From: Ostrinia nubilalis
Lineage: Eukaryota > Arthropoda > Insecta > Lepidoptera > Crambidae
DNA: 64,000 nucleotides
Direction: 5' to 3'
NCBI RefSeq assembly: GCF_963855985.1
Contig: NC_087119.1
Location: forward strand, 5,682,001 to 5,746,000
Made by a program: the position numbers and the translations under genes. Under the pieces are notes generated by a model that worked only from the letters and a program-made list of their open reading frames with translations, was not told the DNA's origin and did not search any database. The number at the start of each line of letters is the position of its first letter. Position 1 is the first letter of the stretch. Below, one piece after another: positions 1 through 12,751 of the stretch.

Positions 1-973
1 CTGAAGCGGTCAGCTAAATTTATTTTTTGGTGATAAAGATGTATCTTTTACCATTGTAAAACGCCAGTTTAATAAATATAATAGTGTATATCATTGGCTC
101 ACCAGCGAAATTTGTGAAAGTCGTCCAAAATGAGTAATTGTGGCAGAAAACATTGATGTTGTCAGAAAAATCTAAAAGAAACCTCGTCATGTGACATATC
201 GTAGGATTGAGATAACCCTAGGCATTAATTCCACTAGCAGTAATAAAATATTATATGATCATATTATCATTAATAAGACTTTTTCTCGTTGGATGTCACA
301 AAATTTTTCAAACGCTCAAAAGGATGCTTCTTTCGATTAGTCCTTGTAAATGCTTGCAAAATACCTTTAAAGAGCTTCAAAAGCCGTTTTTAAAATTGTG
401 ACAGTTGACGAATCAAGGAACTATGTTTAAAATCCTGAAAATAAACAACAATCGGCTACTGAAGTGTTTTAAGATGAACCAATTCCGACAAAAGTCCCAT
501 GCGCTCGGAACACTTTAAAACTTCCCGTCGCCTATTTTTCCGGAATACCTGATTGTCTGACAGAAACGTCACTATAAAAATTTATAATGGTTAATTTTAA
601 ATAGTAAATAGCTACTTTTTGTCAAAAGTCTTCAGTATAATAAGGAAAACTGACCAACACAGTAAAATCGTCATTCTTGACCTAAAATTGGGATTTTCCA
701 CGTCTTGTCGTACAACAGACTATTGGAACACTTAAAATATAAAATAAACTGGGTCAGTCATTATTAAAATCTTACTTGGAATCTAAACTATTATTTTGGT
801 ACCCATATATTAAAATTAAATGCGTGGACAGCGATTTAAGTGGACAGAAGTAACTATCCATGCGCTCAAAAACCATGCTTTGGAGGTGCCTCAGGCAGAA
901 AGGAAAAACTGTTGATGAAAAGTGTTTCAGACGCATCCAAAAGTACATAGATCATGAAAGAGAATACCAATAA
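1..973 (+). pseudogene. Mariner-type transposase pseudogene, 5' part cut by window edge
   Basis: Conceptual translation in shifting + frames gives a decayed mariner transposase. Recognisable pieces in order are a VAENIDVVRKI-like stretch (about 138-175), a RHVTYRRIEITLGI-like stretch (about 187-225), FSRWMSQNF (about 283-310), TVDES (about 405-420, the first catalytic-Asp region of mariner), NPENKQQSA (about 430-460), DEPIPTKV (about 475-500), and a C-terminal ALKNHALEVPQAE (about 862-900) followed by FRRIQKYIDHEREY (about 926-972). Stops and frameshifts occur throughout, so it is dead. The N-terminal part lies before base 1. Family assignment is from motif order; the subfamily is not resolved. 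Confidence 0.8.
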
Positions 974-1493
974 ACACAATTAATATCATTTTATTAATAA
1001 AATACTTTGTTTTCATAGTTAGGCTCAACACTTAAATAGTTCCCAACGTAGTTGACCAGCATTATTACTAAAACATAGTTTTGTATAACGGTTCATAAAA
1101 TTTCGGCACGTATTATTATTTTAAAATTGACGACTATTTTTTTAGGGAGTTGATCAATTCATTTCGTAATACTATACAGGGTGGAATTTTGTAATGCCAC
1201 CACTTTGTAATGTAAGGGAAAGGGCTCATAACATAATTCTGTAGTGTAGATAGATAATTTTACGCAAAGGAAACATTCCTTTATTTTTGAAAAGAAAGAG
1301 AACTGCATTCAAAAATTTCCTACAAACAACGAATATACTAATTTGATTTGAAATTATCACTGTACCTTGTTTACAAAATTGCTGGTCGTTTGGCGAAAGA
1401 TTTAAGCAATTTCCGAATAAACTTTTACATTGGTTGACGTGACACCGACGGTGGTAGAATAAAATTTTGAAAATATTTTTTTGGTCCATTTTT
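974..1493. other. AT-rich sequence, no gene seen
   Basis: Only short shadow ORFs. The stretch near 1178-1240 (a CAGGGTGGAATTTTGTAATG-like start) resembles the edge of an old dispersed repeat, but no second end was found. Confidence 0.4.
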
Positions 1494-1860
1494 AGGGTTC
1501 CGTAGCCAAATGGCAAAAAACGAAACCCTTATAGATTCGTCATGTCTGTCTGTCTGTCCGTCCGTCCGTCCGTCTGTCCGTCCGTATGTCACAGCCATTT
1601 TTTTCCGAAACTATAAGAGCTATACTGTTGAAACTTGGTAAGTAGATGTATTCTGTGAACCGCATTAAGATTTTGATGCAAAAATAAAAAAATAATAATA
1701 AATATTGGGGGCCCCATACTTAGAACTGAAACTCAAAAATTTTTTTTTCATCATACACATACGTGTGGGGTATCTATGGATAGGTCTTCAAAAATGATAT
1801 CGAGGTTTCTAAAATTTTTTTTTCTAAACCGAATAGTTTGCGTGATCGACGCTTCCAAAA
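1494..1860 (+). repeat. Lepidopteran dispersed repeat with TCTG/TCCG microsatellite
   Basis: Begins AGGGTTCCGTAGCCAAATGG, runs into a (TCTG)n(TCCG)n microsatellite at about 1544-1586, then a conserved-looking block (TCACAGCCATTTTTTTCCGA, later GTGTGGGGTATCTATGGATA). I recognise this as a very common interspersed repeat in moths and butterflies. No coding capacity is visible and its transposon class is not clear to me. Confidence 0.6.
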
Positions 1861-2231
1861 TAAGATTACTAACGATTGAAAAATCGGCCGTTATAAATAA
1901 CAATCTTATAAATGGTGCAGTCTGTATTTATTTGCATTTTTGAGTAATTTACGATTATTATGTTATTTTAATTAAGTTACCATGTTTTACACAAATAATT
2001 AGAAACGATCATAGGTGTATTATTGACAGATAATTTTCCCGTGACCCTTAGCTTATAATGAGACACGTGTGTTGTAGTACTTGGAAGGTTTGATTTTTAT
2101 CACGGAAGCAGGAAACAGGATAATCCGGCGTGAAAACAGTGTTAGTGAGACAATTGGCGCGAGCCAATTAATAAAATATCTTTTTCCCAATGTCTTGTTG
2201 ACATAGAATTCGAGCATCATTTACCACGATA

Positions 2232-2626
2232 AGGCTGCGTTTCTTTCCACCAGAGATGTGTGAGGATGCGTAGCGACGCGAGGGATATGTTTGTAATTTA
2301 GTCTTCCAGCGACTTGGCCCACTTTTAGCTTGGTCCAACGGGTCAAGTAGCTGGATTGAATTTTTAAATATTTTGACTTCCAGCAACTGGGCAGACTCAA
2401 TATTCTAGAGTAGATTTTTGTTGATTCGGTGTTTTATTTTAAGCACATTGAAAGTGGGCCTAGATCTTGGAAGAAAAATATTTAAAAATGCATTGAAGCG
2501 ACTTTGCGCGGGCCGTGGACCAAGCGAAAACCTTGCCTCGGTAAATGAAGCGATTCTATTGGTTTTTTACAAACACATCCCCCTCGCTATGTATCCTCGC
2601 ACATCTCTGGTGGAAACCAGACCTGC
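2232..2626. mobile_element. MITE-like element with imperfect TIRs
   Basis: The left end near 2237-2285 contains CCACCAGAGATGTGTGAGGA and the right end near 2580-2617 contains TCCTCGCACATCTCTGGTGG. The inverted match covers about 45 bp with a few mismatches. The interior has no meaningful ORF. Target-site duplication was not resolved. Confidence 0.55.
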
Positions 2627-2683
2627 ATACCAGAGCTAAGTTAGTTTAGCTAAACTCGATAGCTGACGCAGTTTTCTAGTGTA

Positions 2684-2713
2684 CCACACTGTATAGCAAA
2701 CTATACAGTGTGG
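2684..2713. repeat. Perfect 13-bp hairpin with 4-nt loop
   Basis: CCACACTGTATAG, loop CAAA, CTATACAGTGTGG. A separate palindrome, AGTTTAGCTAAACT, lies 28 bp upstream at about 2643-2656. Either a small inverted-repeat fossil or chance; no function can be assigned. Confidence 0.6.
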
Positions 2714-3788
2714 TCAGCTTGCACACAACACACAACTAAGTATGGCAAGTAATGAGTAAGTACTGTTATTATACCGACTACAACGCCAGTTGCGGGTTCA
2801 AACTTAGAACTAATGCCAGTGCGATGAGCACTACCAATCAATTAGCCGGCATTACCAATCTTAGATACATATACATGGAGTTCAAAAATAATGTCAAGCT
2901 GAGGTACCGAAATAGAGCAAACTTTGGCGCAGTGATTGTTACTAGGGTTCATTCCCGTGTAACATAAATACTATTAGTATTGTTATGTACCTACATCTTG
3001 CCGTCAAAAAAGACCTTTCGGTACCACATCGGATACACAAGTTTAGTTAAGTGTGCGACTATAAATTGGTGTCGTACAGAAACTTCCAGGAAATTATTAT
3101 TTCTAACTAGTGCGGCTAATTAAAACTGCGACTTTGCACAGGTGGAATTAAAAAACATCTTAACCTTGCTGTTTGAATACCAATATCTATAACTATTAGT
3201 GAAAAACACATAAAAAAACAATTTATTAAACGATCTACGCGTGAGCGACTTATTTTATACTATGTAGAGAAGCCAGAAGCTGTATTAGGCCTCAAAGAAC
3301 GACTTTCTAAGTGATATCAAACTTAAGGGCATACTCTATTATAGGTTTATTTACAGTAATATTTTATTAGGTCAATTTGAATATTCAATTCTACAACATT
3401 GAATCTCTTCCCGTCTGTAGATATAGATATACCTGAATGGTATCGTAAAATACGTGCTTTTTATTTTTAGTGCTCCCGTTATTACTTTCAGGCAGTGATA
3501 CATTGTAAATTTTATAAACAAACTTATTTTTGTAGTAAAACAATTGTTAGGTGAAGAAAGTCGCGTTACACTGACCACTTTTGTTTACTATGCACCGCAA
3601 CTTCAAAAGCCTTACTGTTTCATGAACTTTCTGCCTTGTTTACAATTGAACATCACAACCTTTTCAGCAACTTTATAGGTACGGTGAACCAGAGATTTCA
3701 CCTCGAAAGAGTTTAAGGTTGCCGGATCTCCTGGAATCTGAAATATTCGCAAAATAGGACGTTTTGTCCAGTGATAAATAATTTATAG
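2714..3788. other. No gene seen
   Basis: AT-rich intergenic sequence with only short ORFs lacking recognisable protein features. Confidence 0.4.
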
Positions 3789-3871
3789 GCAGGCTCCACA
3801 CTTAGTGGACGGACGAAGCACCTGGATGTGGAAATTCTTGGGAAGACGCCTTTGTCCAGCAGTGGACCATT
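3789..3871 (+). mobile_element. RTE-like LINE 3'-end fragment (degenerate)
   Basis: Contains the decayed 3' coding end seen in better copies at 18135 and 47898: ACCTGGATGTGGAAATTCTT, then GCCTTTGTCCAGCAGTGGAC, which encodes the FVQQW-type C terminus. Only about 80 bp remain, as expected for a heavily 5'-truncated LINE. Confidence 0.6.
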
Positions 3872-5714
3872 TTAGTTGAAATTAATTAGGAAATGCATCA
3901 GAATTGGCTATTCATTTTACACAGACTCTTCCTTTTACCATGTGTGAGACATTAGAGCGAAGTGCCCCAAACAATTTTTTTAATAAAAAAAAATAATTTG
4001 CCAATAAATGGTATCTTGTTGATTTATCCTGAAATTTGTGCTGCATCCAGATTTAACAATTCTAGGTAATTATTAGAAGGTATACCTCTACCGAGTTAAT
4101 GGATATATCCATGATAGTTTAGGTTCATATTTCATAGTATTATGGGAGACATTTTAAAGGAAAGGATTGGACTTAACTGAATGAATACACTTCAAAAAGG
4201 CCGTCTAAACGGCGCCTAGTGTGTTCTTATTTGTACATTAATTTGATGAAAAAATTAAGACTCATTAGATAAATTATAATATGAAAATTACTACATTATC
4301 ATTTAATATCGAAATGGAAATGGATCATGAATGGAAATCTTACTACTTTGATACGGAATCGATGAAACTTTTAATGTTAGCAAGAGCTATAATTTTATAG
4401 AACGTTACTATATTTTTATTATATTATTATGTATATTTTGCTTGAAATTATTTTTTAACTCGAAAAATTCACAGAGCAGAGTTAAAGAAAGGAGAAAGTT
4501 AGTAGTTGAAGCAAAAAGATTTGCATTTAATTTTAAAACGGGTTCCAAACATTATGCAACGCTCATTCATAAATCAACGCGCTATTCAGTTGAAGAAAAG
4601 GTAAACAAAGTGGTAAACACGGCCTCGGTTTCCGCTGAGCGGCCAATACGTAGCAGAGTAAGCAAATTCGTAGTCATAGCTTAATTAACGTTAGTAGCGC
4701 CGCCCATTTTATATTAATTCATAACAAATTTTGTTGTTCTTTTTGCATATTTTCCTAGTAGAGCGTCAGACGACATTGATTTGATTTGGTCTTAATTACG
4801 AATTTGCAACTTAAATGCAGTCTGTGTGCTTGTACAAATACACCGTGTTAGATTTGACATTCATCATTATCAAATCTAGAGTCGCGCCTAATTATACCAT
4901 TGGAGATGAGCTTTGGCGACACGGCGTTTCGGACACACGGTATATGCTCGTTGCTACGGGCTACGGAGCTTGCGCAGAGCGTGTCGTACGGGACACGCGC
5001 AGTCGGCGGGAGACGGCGTCACCATCATCTTTTGACTGCGCGAGCCCTTTTCAAGGAAAACACGCGGCCCGTTTTCGGCCTCGTGACCAAACTTATGCGT
5101 AGATTATAAACAATCGACGTTTTAATAACAATGATAGCTACTGATAACCATTTTTTGGTAGCCGCAATGCAACTAAACACTTAAAAACGTTAGTTAATAA
5201 GGTAGCTTCTTTTGTTTGAACTAATTTCATAAAACGGTATGATCTATTCTATTAAACAAGTCGCTCACGTTTAAAAACAAGCACGTAACTATGGGGTCGT
5301 ACCTAATTAGAGCTCATTAGGCACTGTTTTTGGGAAATTTAAAAAACTCCCAATTATTAGTATAACCACCACCGTAAAAGCCTATACGGAAACTACGTAG
5401 ATTCCTCAACTTGCCCTCGTGTTTTTTTGCTTAACTTTATGCGTTCGAGATCATAGTGCCATAGCACAGCTTATTCGCCTTATTTCATTAATAATGTGGT
5501 TCATTTCAACGAGTGACAGACGCAAATGCATTAACAACTTAAACTATTTATTTGTTTACTATAATACTTAGTCGGGTCATAAGTTCTGTCACATGTCTAT
5601 AGTGAAATAATTGATACTATATTTGTTTTTACGGTAATCATTTACCTATATACTAATAGAAAGGTACTAAAACAAATGCTTATAAAAATTATTTCAAATT
5701 TTCCTCGCAATTAT
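3872..5714. other. No gene recognised; GC-richer patch at 4905-5095
   Basis: Mostly AT-rich. The 4905-5095 block is CpG-rich (GGACACGCGCAGTCGGCGGG-type sequence) and stands out from its surroundings. It could be a dispersed repeat or an unrecognised 5' exon or promoter. The two overlapping ORFs in it show no recognisable protein. Confidence 0.35.
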
Positions 5715-6180
5715 GAATACAAGGGTTCAAACTGCGCGGTCAGTGGTCTCTAGAAACACGAGCGAGTTTCGTATCAATATCGGCGGCTGGTTTAATACAG
5801 GATGCCTTGAGGGACTCCAAATCAGTATGAGGCATAGAGCAGGCCTCCCTCTCCAAATATTGCCATATTTTGTAATCCAACGGATTGTCTGGACTGGATG
5901 AGGGCCAGATTTCGTGCCGGCTGAGGTCAATTTTACGCCCTACGAGCGGGTTTTACGCGCTTTTCGCTCTATGAGCTGGCTCAAAATCCTGCTGAAACTC
6001 CCAGTGTCTGTTATTGAGCATGATATGTGAAAAAGGTTTCATAAGCTTTGTGAGAATTGAATTTTGATACAAAATGCCTTTCGTTTTTATGCCTTTCATA
6101 CAAAAAATACCTCAAAAAAGCCCAAATTTGAGACATGTTACCAAACCTTGAGTGACGATAAAAGCTGGCCTAGCTGGACA
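5715..6180 (-). pseudogene. Mariner transposase C-terminal pseudogene
   Basis: On the - strand, starting near 6180 and running down, the translation gives ILYQNSIL-like and HWEFQQDFEPAHRAK (about 5955-6020, the FQQD-xAPAH block of mariner), then WPSSSPDNPLDYKIWQYLE (about 5865-5915, the SPDLNPLDY block with one residue lost) and EREACSMPHTDLESLKAS. Stops and frameshifts break the frame. This copy is of a different mariner type from the fossil at 1-973, because the C-terminal block differs. Confidence 0.8.
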
Positions 6181-6410
6181 GCTGAAATTAAGCTGGTGCT
6201 TCTTCATTAATGTACGCATCCAACTTACCATTTTGTTTTTTTGTAACTCTCCTCCATGGTAAAAAAAAAAACATTCAAAAATTTTTTTCAAGGTACTTAT
6301 TTCCCGCGTACCGCTTAAGCAAAACGTGGGATTTCTTCAATTTTAAGTCTTTTAAACGCGCATCCAAGTGATTTTTGATTTTTATTCAAAAAGTTTGAAG
6401 CCTTGTGATA

Positions 6411-6545
6411 GATAGATAGATAGATAAAACGTTTATTTGCATAACAGAAACACACATTACAAACAGAAAGTACCAAAAGTGTCTTCATAAATACCAATTT
6501 CACCCTGGTTGTGCTTAAGCCTACCTCCAGGGCAGGCAAAGTCTG
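6411..6545 (-). mobile_element. LINE/SINE 3' tail ending in (CTAT)n
   Basis: Read on the - strand, this ends GCAAATAAACGTTTTAT followed by a (CTAT)n tail at about 6411-6426. Upstream, CCTGGAGGTAGGCTTAAGCA and a short coding-like stretch match the 3' end of a dispersed non-LTR element common in Lepidoptera. 5'-truncated. Confidence 0.5.
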
Positions 6546-9500
6546 CTAACGCATGGGTTTTTTTTGAGATCGCGCCTTCGCAGCTTTTAACGCTGCTGGA
6601 GTCCTAACCGTGCAAGGACAATTACTTTTGTTTTGTGTCTTCTACACTTAAAACTTCATTATATCGTTTGATGAAACGATAAATAAATGTAAAATTGATA
6701 TTTAATTAAATTTTTTCAGCACATCGAATATCTGCTTTGGCGCGTAACCGCACTAATGCAGCGTGACAGCTGCTGTTCGGTCTTCTTTATGCGTCCACTA
6801 CCCTATTTAAAAACAAATAAAATTCAAAACAGTGCACATTTTTAATTTCGTTAAATATTCTAAATTCTAATTCAATAAATATTTTTGAGACCTTCATTCA
6901 AAATTTAAAAGTTATGATCATGTGACAGAACTTATGACCAGACTAGGTATATCAACTATTTTATGCTACGTATAATTATTAAGGCGCAAGAATTATCTAG
7001 CAGTTTCAATTCAACAAAACGTTATTTTGCGTTTTTAATTCATGGTTGATTTCCAACAGTAGCAGCACCTTAAACCTTTCTAACATTTTTCCAGTAATTC
7101 CTGATGTTTGGATCAAAAATTTAGTTTCCGTGCTTCAGGAATCTGGCTTAAAGTTAAACAGGTGATTTAATATTACAAAAACAAAACCGTTTTTAACCTT
7201 TTTATTCAGAAAGTTGCAAAATTGGTTCATATAAAAATTAAAGCAAAATCTTTGCAATTAACTGATTATCTCGTTTTTACTATGAATACTAAATTAAAAT
7301 TTAAATACCTATAACTCGCCGAAATGGCATTTTGTAATGACGATTGAAAAAATATATCAAAAGATGGAATTTAAATTCCATTCATTATATTATGTAAAAA
7401 ATGTGATGACTGATGTCTTTGTCCAAAATGCCACTTGGTAATTATAATTTTTTTAAGTTCAAAACGCTAATTGCGTATTTATTGCGGCATAATCTTAGTT
7501 ATTACTTGACACAGACAGCACCCACACATAGACAGACTACACAAGTACACATAGACATAGGAATTAATCAAGGATAGTAGCGTAAACGTTAAAATGATTG
7601 CCCAGCACATTTCTTTAAATCTTGCATTGTTTCTTTAAACTCTTAGTAGAATGGAAGCTAACAGGTAGATTCATTAAGTTCTTGAATAAATACATATAAA
7701 AAATTAAAAACAGTATTTCTCTTGGAGAGGTCAGGTCTTCAGTCACTACAAACGCTGGACTATCATTATAGCGTTTAATGACAGCAAACAATCGCATGGC
7801 AAATGACAGGTACAGGACATTTTTGATGTAAAGAGAGGTATTAAAATGTCGTTCGCATGGCATAGCTTAGCCTACATAGCACAGCCAAACTAAGTTAACA
7901 TAAGCCAAGTTAGTCTAAATTAACTTGACTTGTGTCACCTATTCCTGTGAATTATTATTTCTTCCCCTCAATGATGTGAAAATATAGGACAAGTAATATA
8001 AATAAAACAAAACATTTATTTAAAGTTAGTTTTACATAATACACTTGTATTTTTGAACCAAACAGCTTTTTGTATTGTATTGTACAGCTTTCTTTTACCT
8101 TGCTATTGCAGGTATCCTCCTACCAATTTATTTGCTAAATGTCGGCTTTTGTATTCTTATTGTTGAATAAGGTAGAATGCCATTTGTAAGAGTTGTTTTT
8201 ATGGCCTTTATGTTTATTTAGGTGTCTTAAAGGGTAGTAAGAGAGATAGGCTTTGATACCAAGTTAAGAAATACATACAAAATAATTTGCAAAGATGTTT
8301 CTTCTTTCAGTAGACTTACAGGTAAATCAACAAGTATGTTACCGTTAGTTTGATTGAGCCGCATATGAAAACATGGTTGTTAGTAAGCAAGATACGGGAC
8401 TATTCCCACCTCTCGTTCTCACCGCTGCAACTCCTGTGTAGCCAGGATCTACAGCTTGACCGCCAATAAAAAAAATACCCAAATAGTAAGCAAGCACTAT
8501 ACAATTTGAAAACTTTCATAATAAGTTTATCAATCTCTATAGCAGATTAGATCACCTGCTCTGGTTATTCTAGATCTTGTACTAAAATATACATCACCTT
8601 CTGCTCTCTTTTAACTCGTTTCTAGCTCTGTTTTATCAATATACCTAATAACCTACCTATAGTACCCATGGTGCATTCATAACTTTTGTATTTTATCATT
8701 CTTGGGAAACTACTAAGCGTGTTTATTGTTGTGAACAGTCTTGGAGTAATATGAAAGTCAAGTTCATGAACTTGTTATACTCTTTATAAGTTTGCACAAA
8801 CTACGATGTTGTGTAAGAAACCCTATGTTTTTCTGACTTTTGTCCAGTTTACATAAATAAATACCAGTAAGTAGTATTTAAATATTTTGTTGGCATAACA
8901 ATTAAATGTCTTCTTTAGTACACTTGCATTATAAGCCCTAATAATGCTCATATTAACCCTTTTCAACATCTATTCAGGTGTATTTTTGCTGCCATGGCCT
9001 AGGGAGCTACTTTATTGTACATAATTAATTCAAGATGTTTTTGTGAGCCTATTTATCTTTAATCACAGTCCATATTTAAATTATTTAACAGTTTTAGAGG
9101 GAAGTCAAAAAAAAAATAATTACGAATTTAATCAATGTTACTTTAGAATATGTTGTTATCTGCTTATGCACATAAATAAAGGTATTGTTTGTAAATTAAT
9201 AGAACAAAATTATGAAGGCTTAGGGTATACCACCATGTACTTAACAAGGGCATGGCTAGAAATGTTCAAAATAAACAGCAGTCATTCCATCTATAGTTTT
9301 ATCAAAAGGCAGAAAAAGACAAAGTGAGCACCTTTTGGCCTAGTCCGATTTGAGGTCAAATACGAGATAAGCGAGATGTGTCGAAAAATGGGCTCCATAT
9401 ATTTTGACCCAAAATACATGAATAAATATTGTAAAAAATCGATTTCGAGCGGGAACAAATAAAAATCAACAAACTAGGGAACCCTGAAGCCAAAAAAACC

Positions 9501-10441
9501 TCTATACGTACTTATATTTAGGTAGTTGGTACCATGCACGTAGCAGTAAAATATGGAGGATGCATATCCAAATCTATCAAAAGAGTTCCCCCAAGAGCGA
9601 CGTTTCACATAACAAAAGTTATTTAGCGGTTTTATGACGATAATCAACCAATTAAGATCAATTTTAGTGATAATTTATAAGATAAAATTGGGTAACGCTG
9701 TCAATTACCACACGATCGTACCGCCCTACGCTGATGTTGATGTAGCATAAATTCACACTTACCACGCTGGTGTATAACATGTTCCATGAAATAAAGAAGT
9801 GTTTAGGGATCAAAGGCGAAAAATACAGTAGATTTTTAGAGAAAGAGTATAGAATTTAGTTAGGTTTCACAAAATTTTCCACAAAACAATAACACTACGC
9901 GCAATCACTATCGGACCACCACACTGAAGTTGTCTAGTTGTCCACATCAAGATCAATACCACCAACATGACACAAGAAATAAATCAATTTAATTCGGATT
10001 GCACTTCACACAATGATACCGTTTCGAAAATGCTGAAACGATTTTTATCGTACTTTTTTAGTGGATTTATAAATTATTGAAACTTTCAAGAAATAAATTT
10101 AAAAATAGTGAAATTAATAATTTGAAACAATTTTTTTGGTTAAGTTACATAAATTGTTTTTTTTTATCAGATATTCATGAATGATGGACAACTTTCTATA
10201 CAGGGTGAAAAACACGTGTCGTGGTCATTTGATTTATAAAAGAATCGAATCGGGTCCAGACGAACGCGTAACGTAATGGAAATTAGTATAGGTGGCACTT
10301 TACATGTAATACTCGTAGTGCCGTCTACACGTAGAATTTTTATTACATTATACCTACGTAATATCAACTAAAGCCCCTACTGGCTTAGCACACAGATGAG
10401 ACAGAGGCTTAGCACCCGTCTAGACCCAGCTTAAACCAATA
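6546..10441. other. Intergenic, no gene recognised
   Basis: About 3.9 kb of AT-rich sequence without a supportable exon. The short piece at 8395-8465 (CACCTCTCGTTCTCACCGCT) resembles a dispersed lepidopteran repeat. ORFs here (for example 9043-9327) look like chance open frames. Confidence 0.35.
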
Positions 10442-10584
10442 CAATCAGTAGGTCTAGACAAAGTGCAAATTATAATCGCAAACCAGTCGAAAAGTGGTCG
10501 ATAAGCCCCTTTTTTGTATGGAGTTTTGACGGATTCGATTTTCGATTCGATCAAAAAGTGCGTTTTGTCTAGGGGGGCTGATTG
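10442..10584. mobile_element. Small MITE, TIR CAATCAG..CTAGACAAA
   Basis: The left end CAATCAGTAGGTCTAGACAA is inverted at the right end, which reads TTTTGTCTAGGGGGGCTGAT then TG. The interior holds AATCGCAAACCAGTCG and ATTCGATTTTCGATTCGATC, shared in style with the larger element at 19061-19803, so the two are probably related. Confidence 0.55.
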
Positions 10585-11435
10585 ATTGAAATTCTTACAG
10601 CAAGTGGATGGATTGAGACTATCACTGTGCATGCGTAGATAGACAAACAGTGAATTTCTGGCTCACATAAATAGCTAAGGCCGGGTTGTGAGCCGGGTAG
10701 TCGTGTCTTAGCCTAGCGACTACACATTTTGATGGAGTGAAGGGTACCAGCGGTTTTCAAATTTTTCCTTTTGAAATTACAAGTCCCGCGGTCCCACCTA
10801 CTACAACTTACATCGTCCTACTACTACCCGTTTGCGCTAAGTTTGCCTCTGGCGATATGACATCATTCGAAGGGTAGCGTAACTGTAACAAACTATATGA
10901 TAAAAATTGTGTGTTTAGGTAAAATAAGACACACTATACGTTTAATCACTAACTAAATGCGTTTAATCGTGATTGGAGGAGGGGTGCGCATTCCACGGAC
11001 CGGCAAACTTAGCGCGAACGTCTCAACTTTCGCTACCCAATAACCCAACCTAAACTAATGTAAAAATGTAGAATAAATGTTTTTTCTTTCAATCAATCCC
11101 AATCCAAAATCCAAATCTGTCTGGCAATTATCTAATTTCAATTTAATTTGGTTGTAAAAAAACATTGAAAATAATAATTGTGGATGTTAGGCTAGTTGCC
11201 ACTATTTTTATTATTTGATAAAACGGTTCATTACGATTATATTACACCATAAAAAAAATATGAATTTTTTTTGAAGTACCTATCCTAATATATTTTAAAT
11301 TTTAAATTATATTTTATCTATACAGCCATAAACGCCGTCCGCCATGATGGTCTATTAATTATCTGTGCCGTGACGTCACTATTCTTGTAAACAATACGCG
11401 TGAATAACATAACCTTTTTATCGGAATTTAAAACC

Positions 11436-12182
11436 ATGGCTTCGAAAGGATTACATGATAAATATAGTAATTACCACTATTGTATCGTGCGGGAATGTCA
11501 GAATACATCAATAAAGAACCTAGAGAAGTTGTGTATTAAAGTACCCAGTGATGAGAATATGCGGAACTCCTGGTTACAACTAGCTAAAAGAGATCCCGTA
11601 ACTCTGTCCAGTTGAACTGCAGTGTATTTCTGTGAAGATCACTTTAATGTACGTACAATAAACTAACAGCAGATTAGTTTTTCAATTTTCACTTTAAACG
11701 TTCAGGTGAGGTTATAAAATATACTAAGTCAGTCAATTTTAATTGCATGTTGATCATCATTTAAATGATTTATTCATGTAATTTGTTCGTTTCAGAATTG
11801 CTTAAGGAGGATGCTGTACCATTCTTCTGTTGAGGATAAGATTTGTGACAAAATAATGCAAGCAGAACAATGTAATCCTCACTTCAGAGATAAGGCAGTG
11901 CAAGCTGAGCCAGAACATGCATCATGCCAAGTAGTTTCAAATTATGATCACAAGGTCACTCATGTATCAATAATGAAACACTATAGAAGTAAGAAGGTGC
12001 AATTTAGTGCAACTCTGAAAGATGTCATATCTTCACCAATAAAGTCTACGTCCCACCAATCAACTACAACATCTCCCAAGAAATCTACATTTAGAAGTAA
12101 ATTGTCAACAAGAAGATTAGTTTTTTCAAGTGAGAAAAAATATGACAGTGTTTATCATACCTACACACCTTCTTCAGGATAG
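11436..12182 (+). pseudogene. THAP zinc-finger protein, transposon-borne, broken
   Basis: From the ATG at 11436 the frame gives a C2CH THAP zinc finger: CIVREC (C-x4-C), a central NSW tryptophan, then, after an in-frame stop at 11613-11615, VYFCEDHF (C-x2-H). A GT at about 11651 and an AG just before 11796 look like an intron. The following exon is out of phase for a short stretch, then open to 12182 (Lys/Ser/Thr-rich, about 120 aa, with KSTSHQSTTTSPKKS). THAP domains bind DNA and occur in several transposon-derived proteins. The in-frame stop and frame problem make this copy inactive. Confidence 0.75.
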
Positions 12183-12751
12183 CAAATTTACAAAACTCTC
12201 ATTCAATAAATTAAATGATACAAACATAAAGTATTTTATTTTTATATCAGTCTATTGTACAAAATAGCTTTGTTTTATGGGTTATACTCGTATATTCATA
12301 AATTATTAAAGGGGTAAGTATTCAAAAATTAGTCTCCCCACTACGTTGTAAGAGGAACTGCTGTGCAAAATTTCAAGTTTCTTACCCTTTTATACATAAG
12401 GCAAGAGGTTATAATATGTTTGATAGCATTGATATTATGTCAGTCAGTCAGGTAGCTTCTTCTTTTATACTACTGGTTTTCCCATGATTTAAGTTTATTC
12501 ATCTCATATTCTCTGTTTATTCAGATACAAACATCTTTCTTTATAATAATTTACACTATTAGGTAAACATTAGATATGGAAACAGATTGATAGAAAAGAA
12601 AAAAAATTGTTAATATCTTACTATTCAGAGCTTAGGCAATGTGAATTAAATGTGTTTTTGAACAGAACAAGTTAATGAGTATTTTTGTCTTAATACTAGA
12701 CTTACAAATGGGTAAAAATAATAAAGCTAATACTAAGAGTTAAATGATTTA

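Noticed and set aside
4815..5109. Two overlapping frames in a CpG-rich block
   Set aside because: No recognisable domain, no splice context; a GC-rich repeat or regulatory block explains them equally well.
7498..7560. ACACAGACAGCACCCACACA-type run as a regulatory repeat
   Set aside because: Short imperfect simple sequence with no paired element or gene context.
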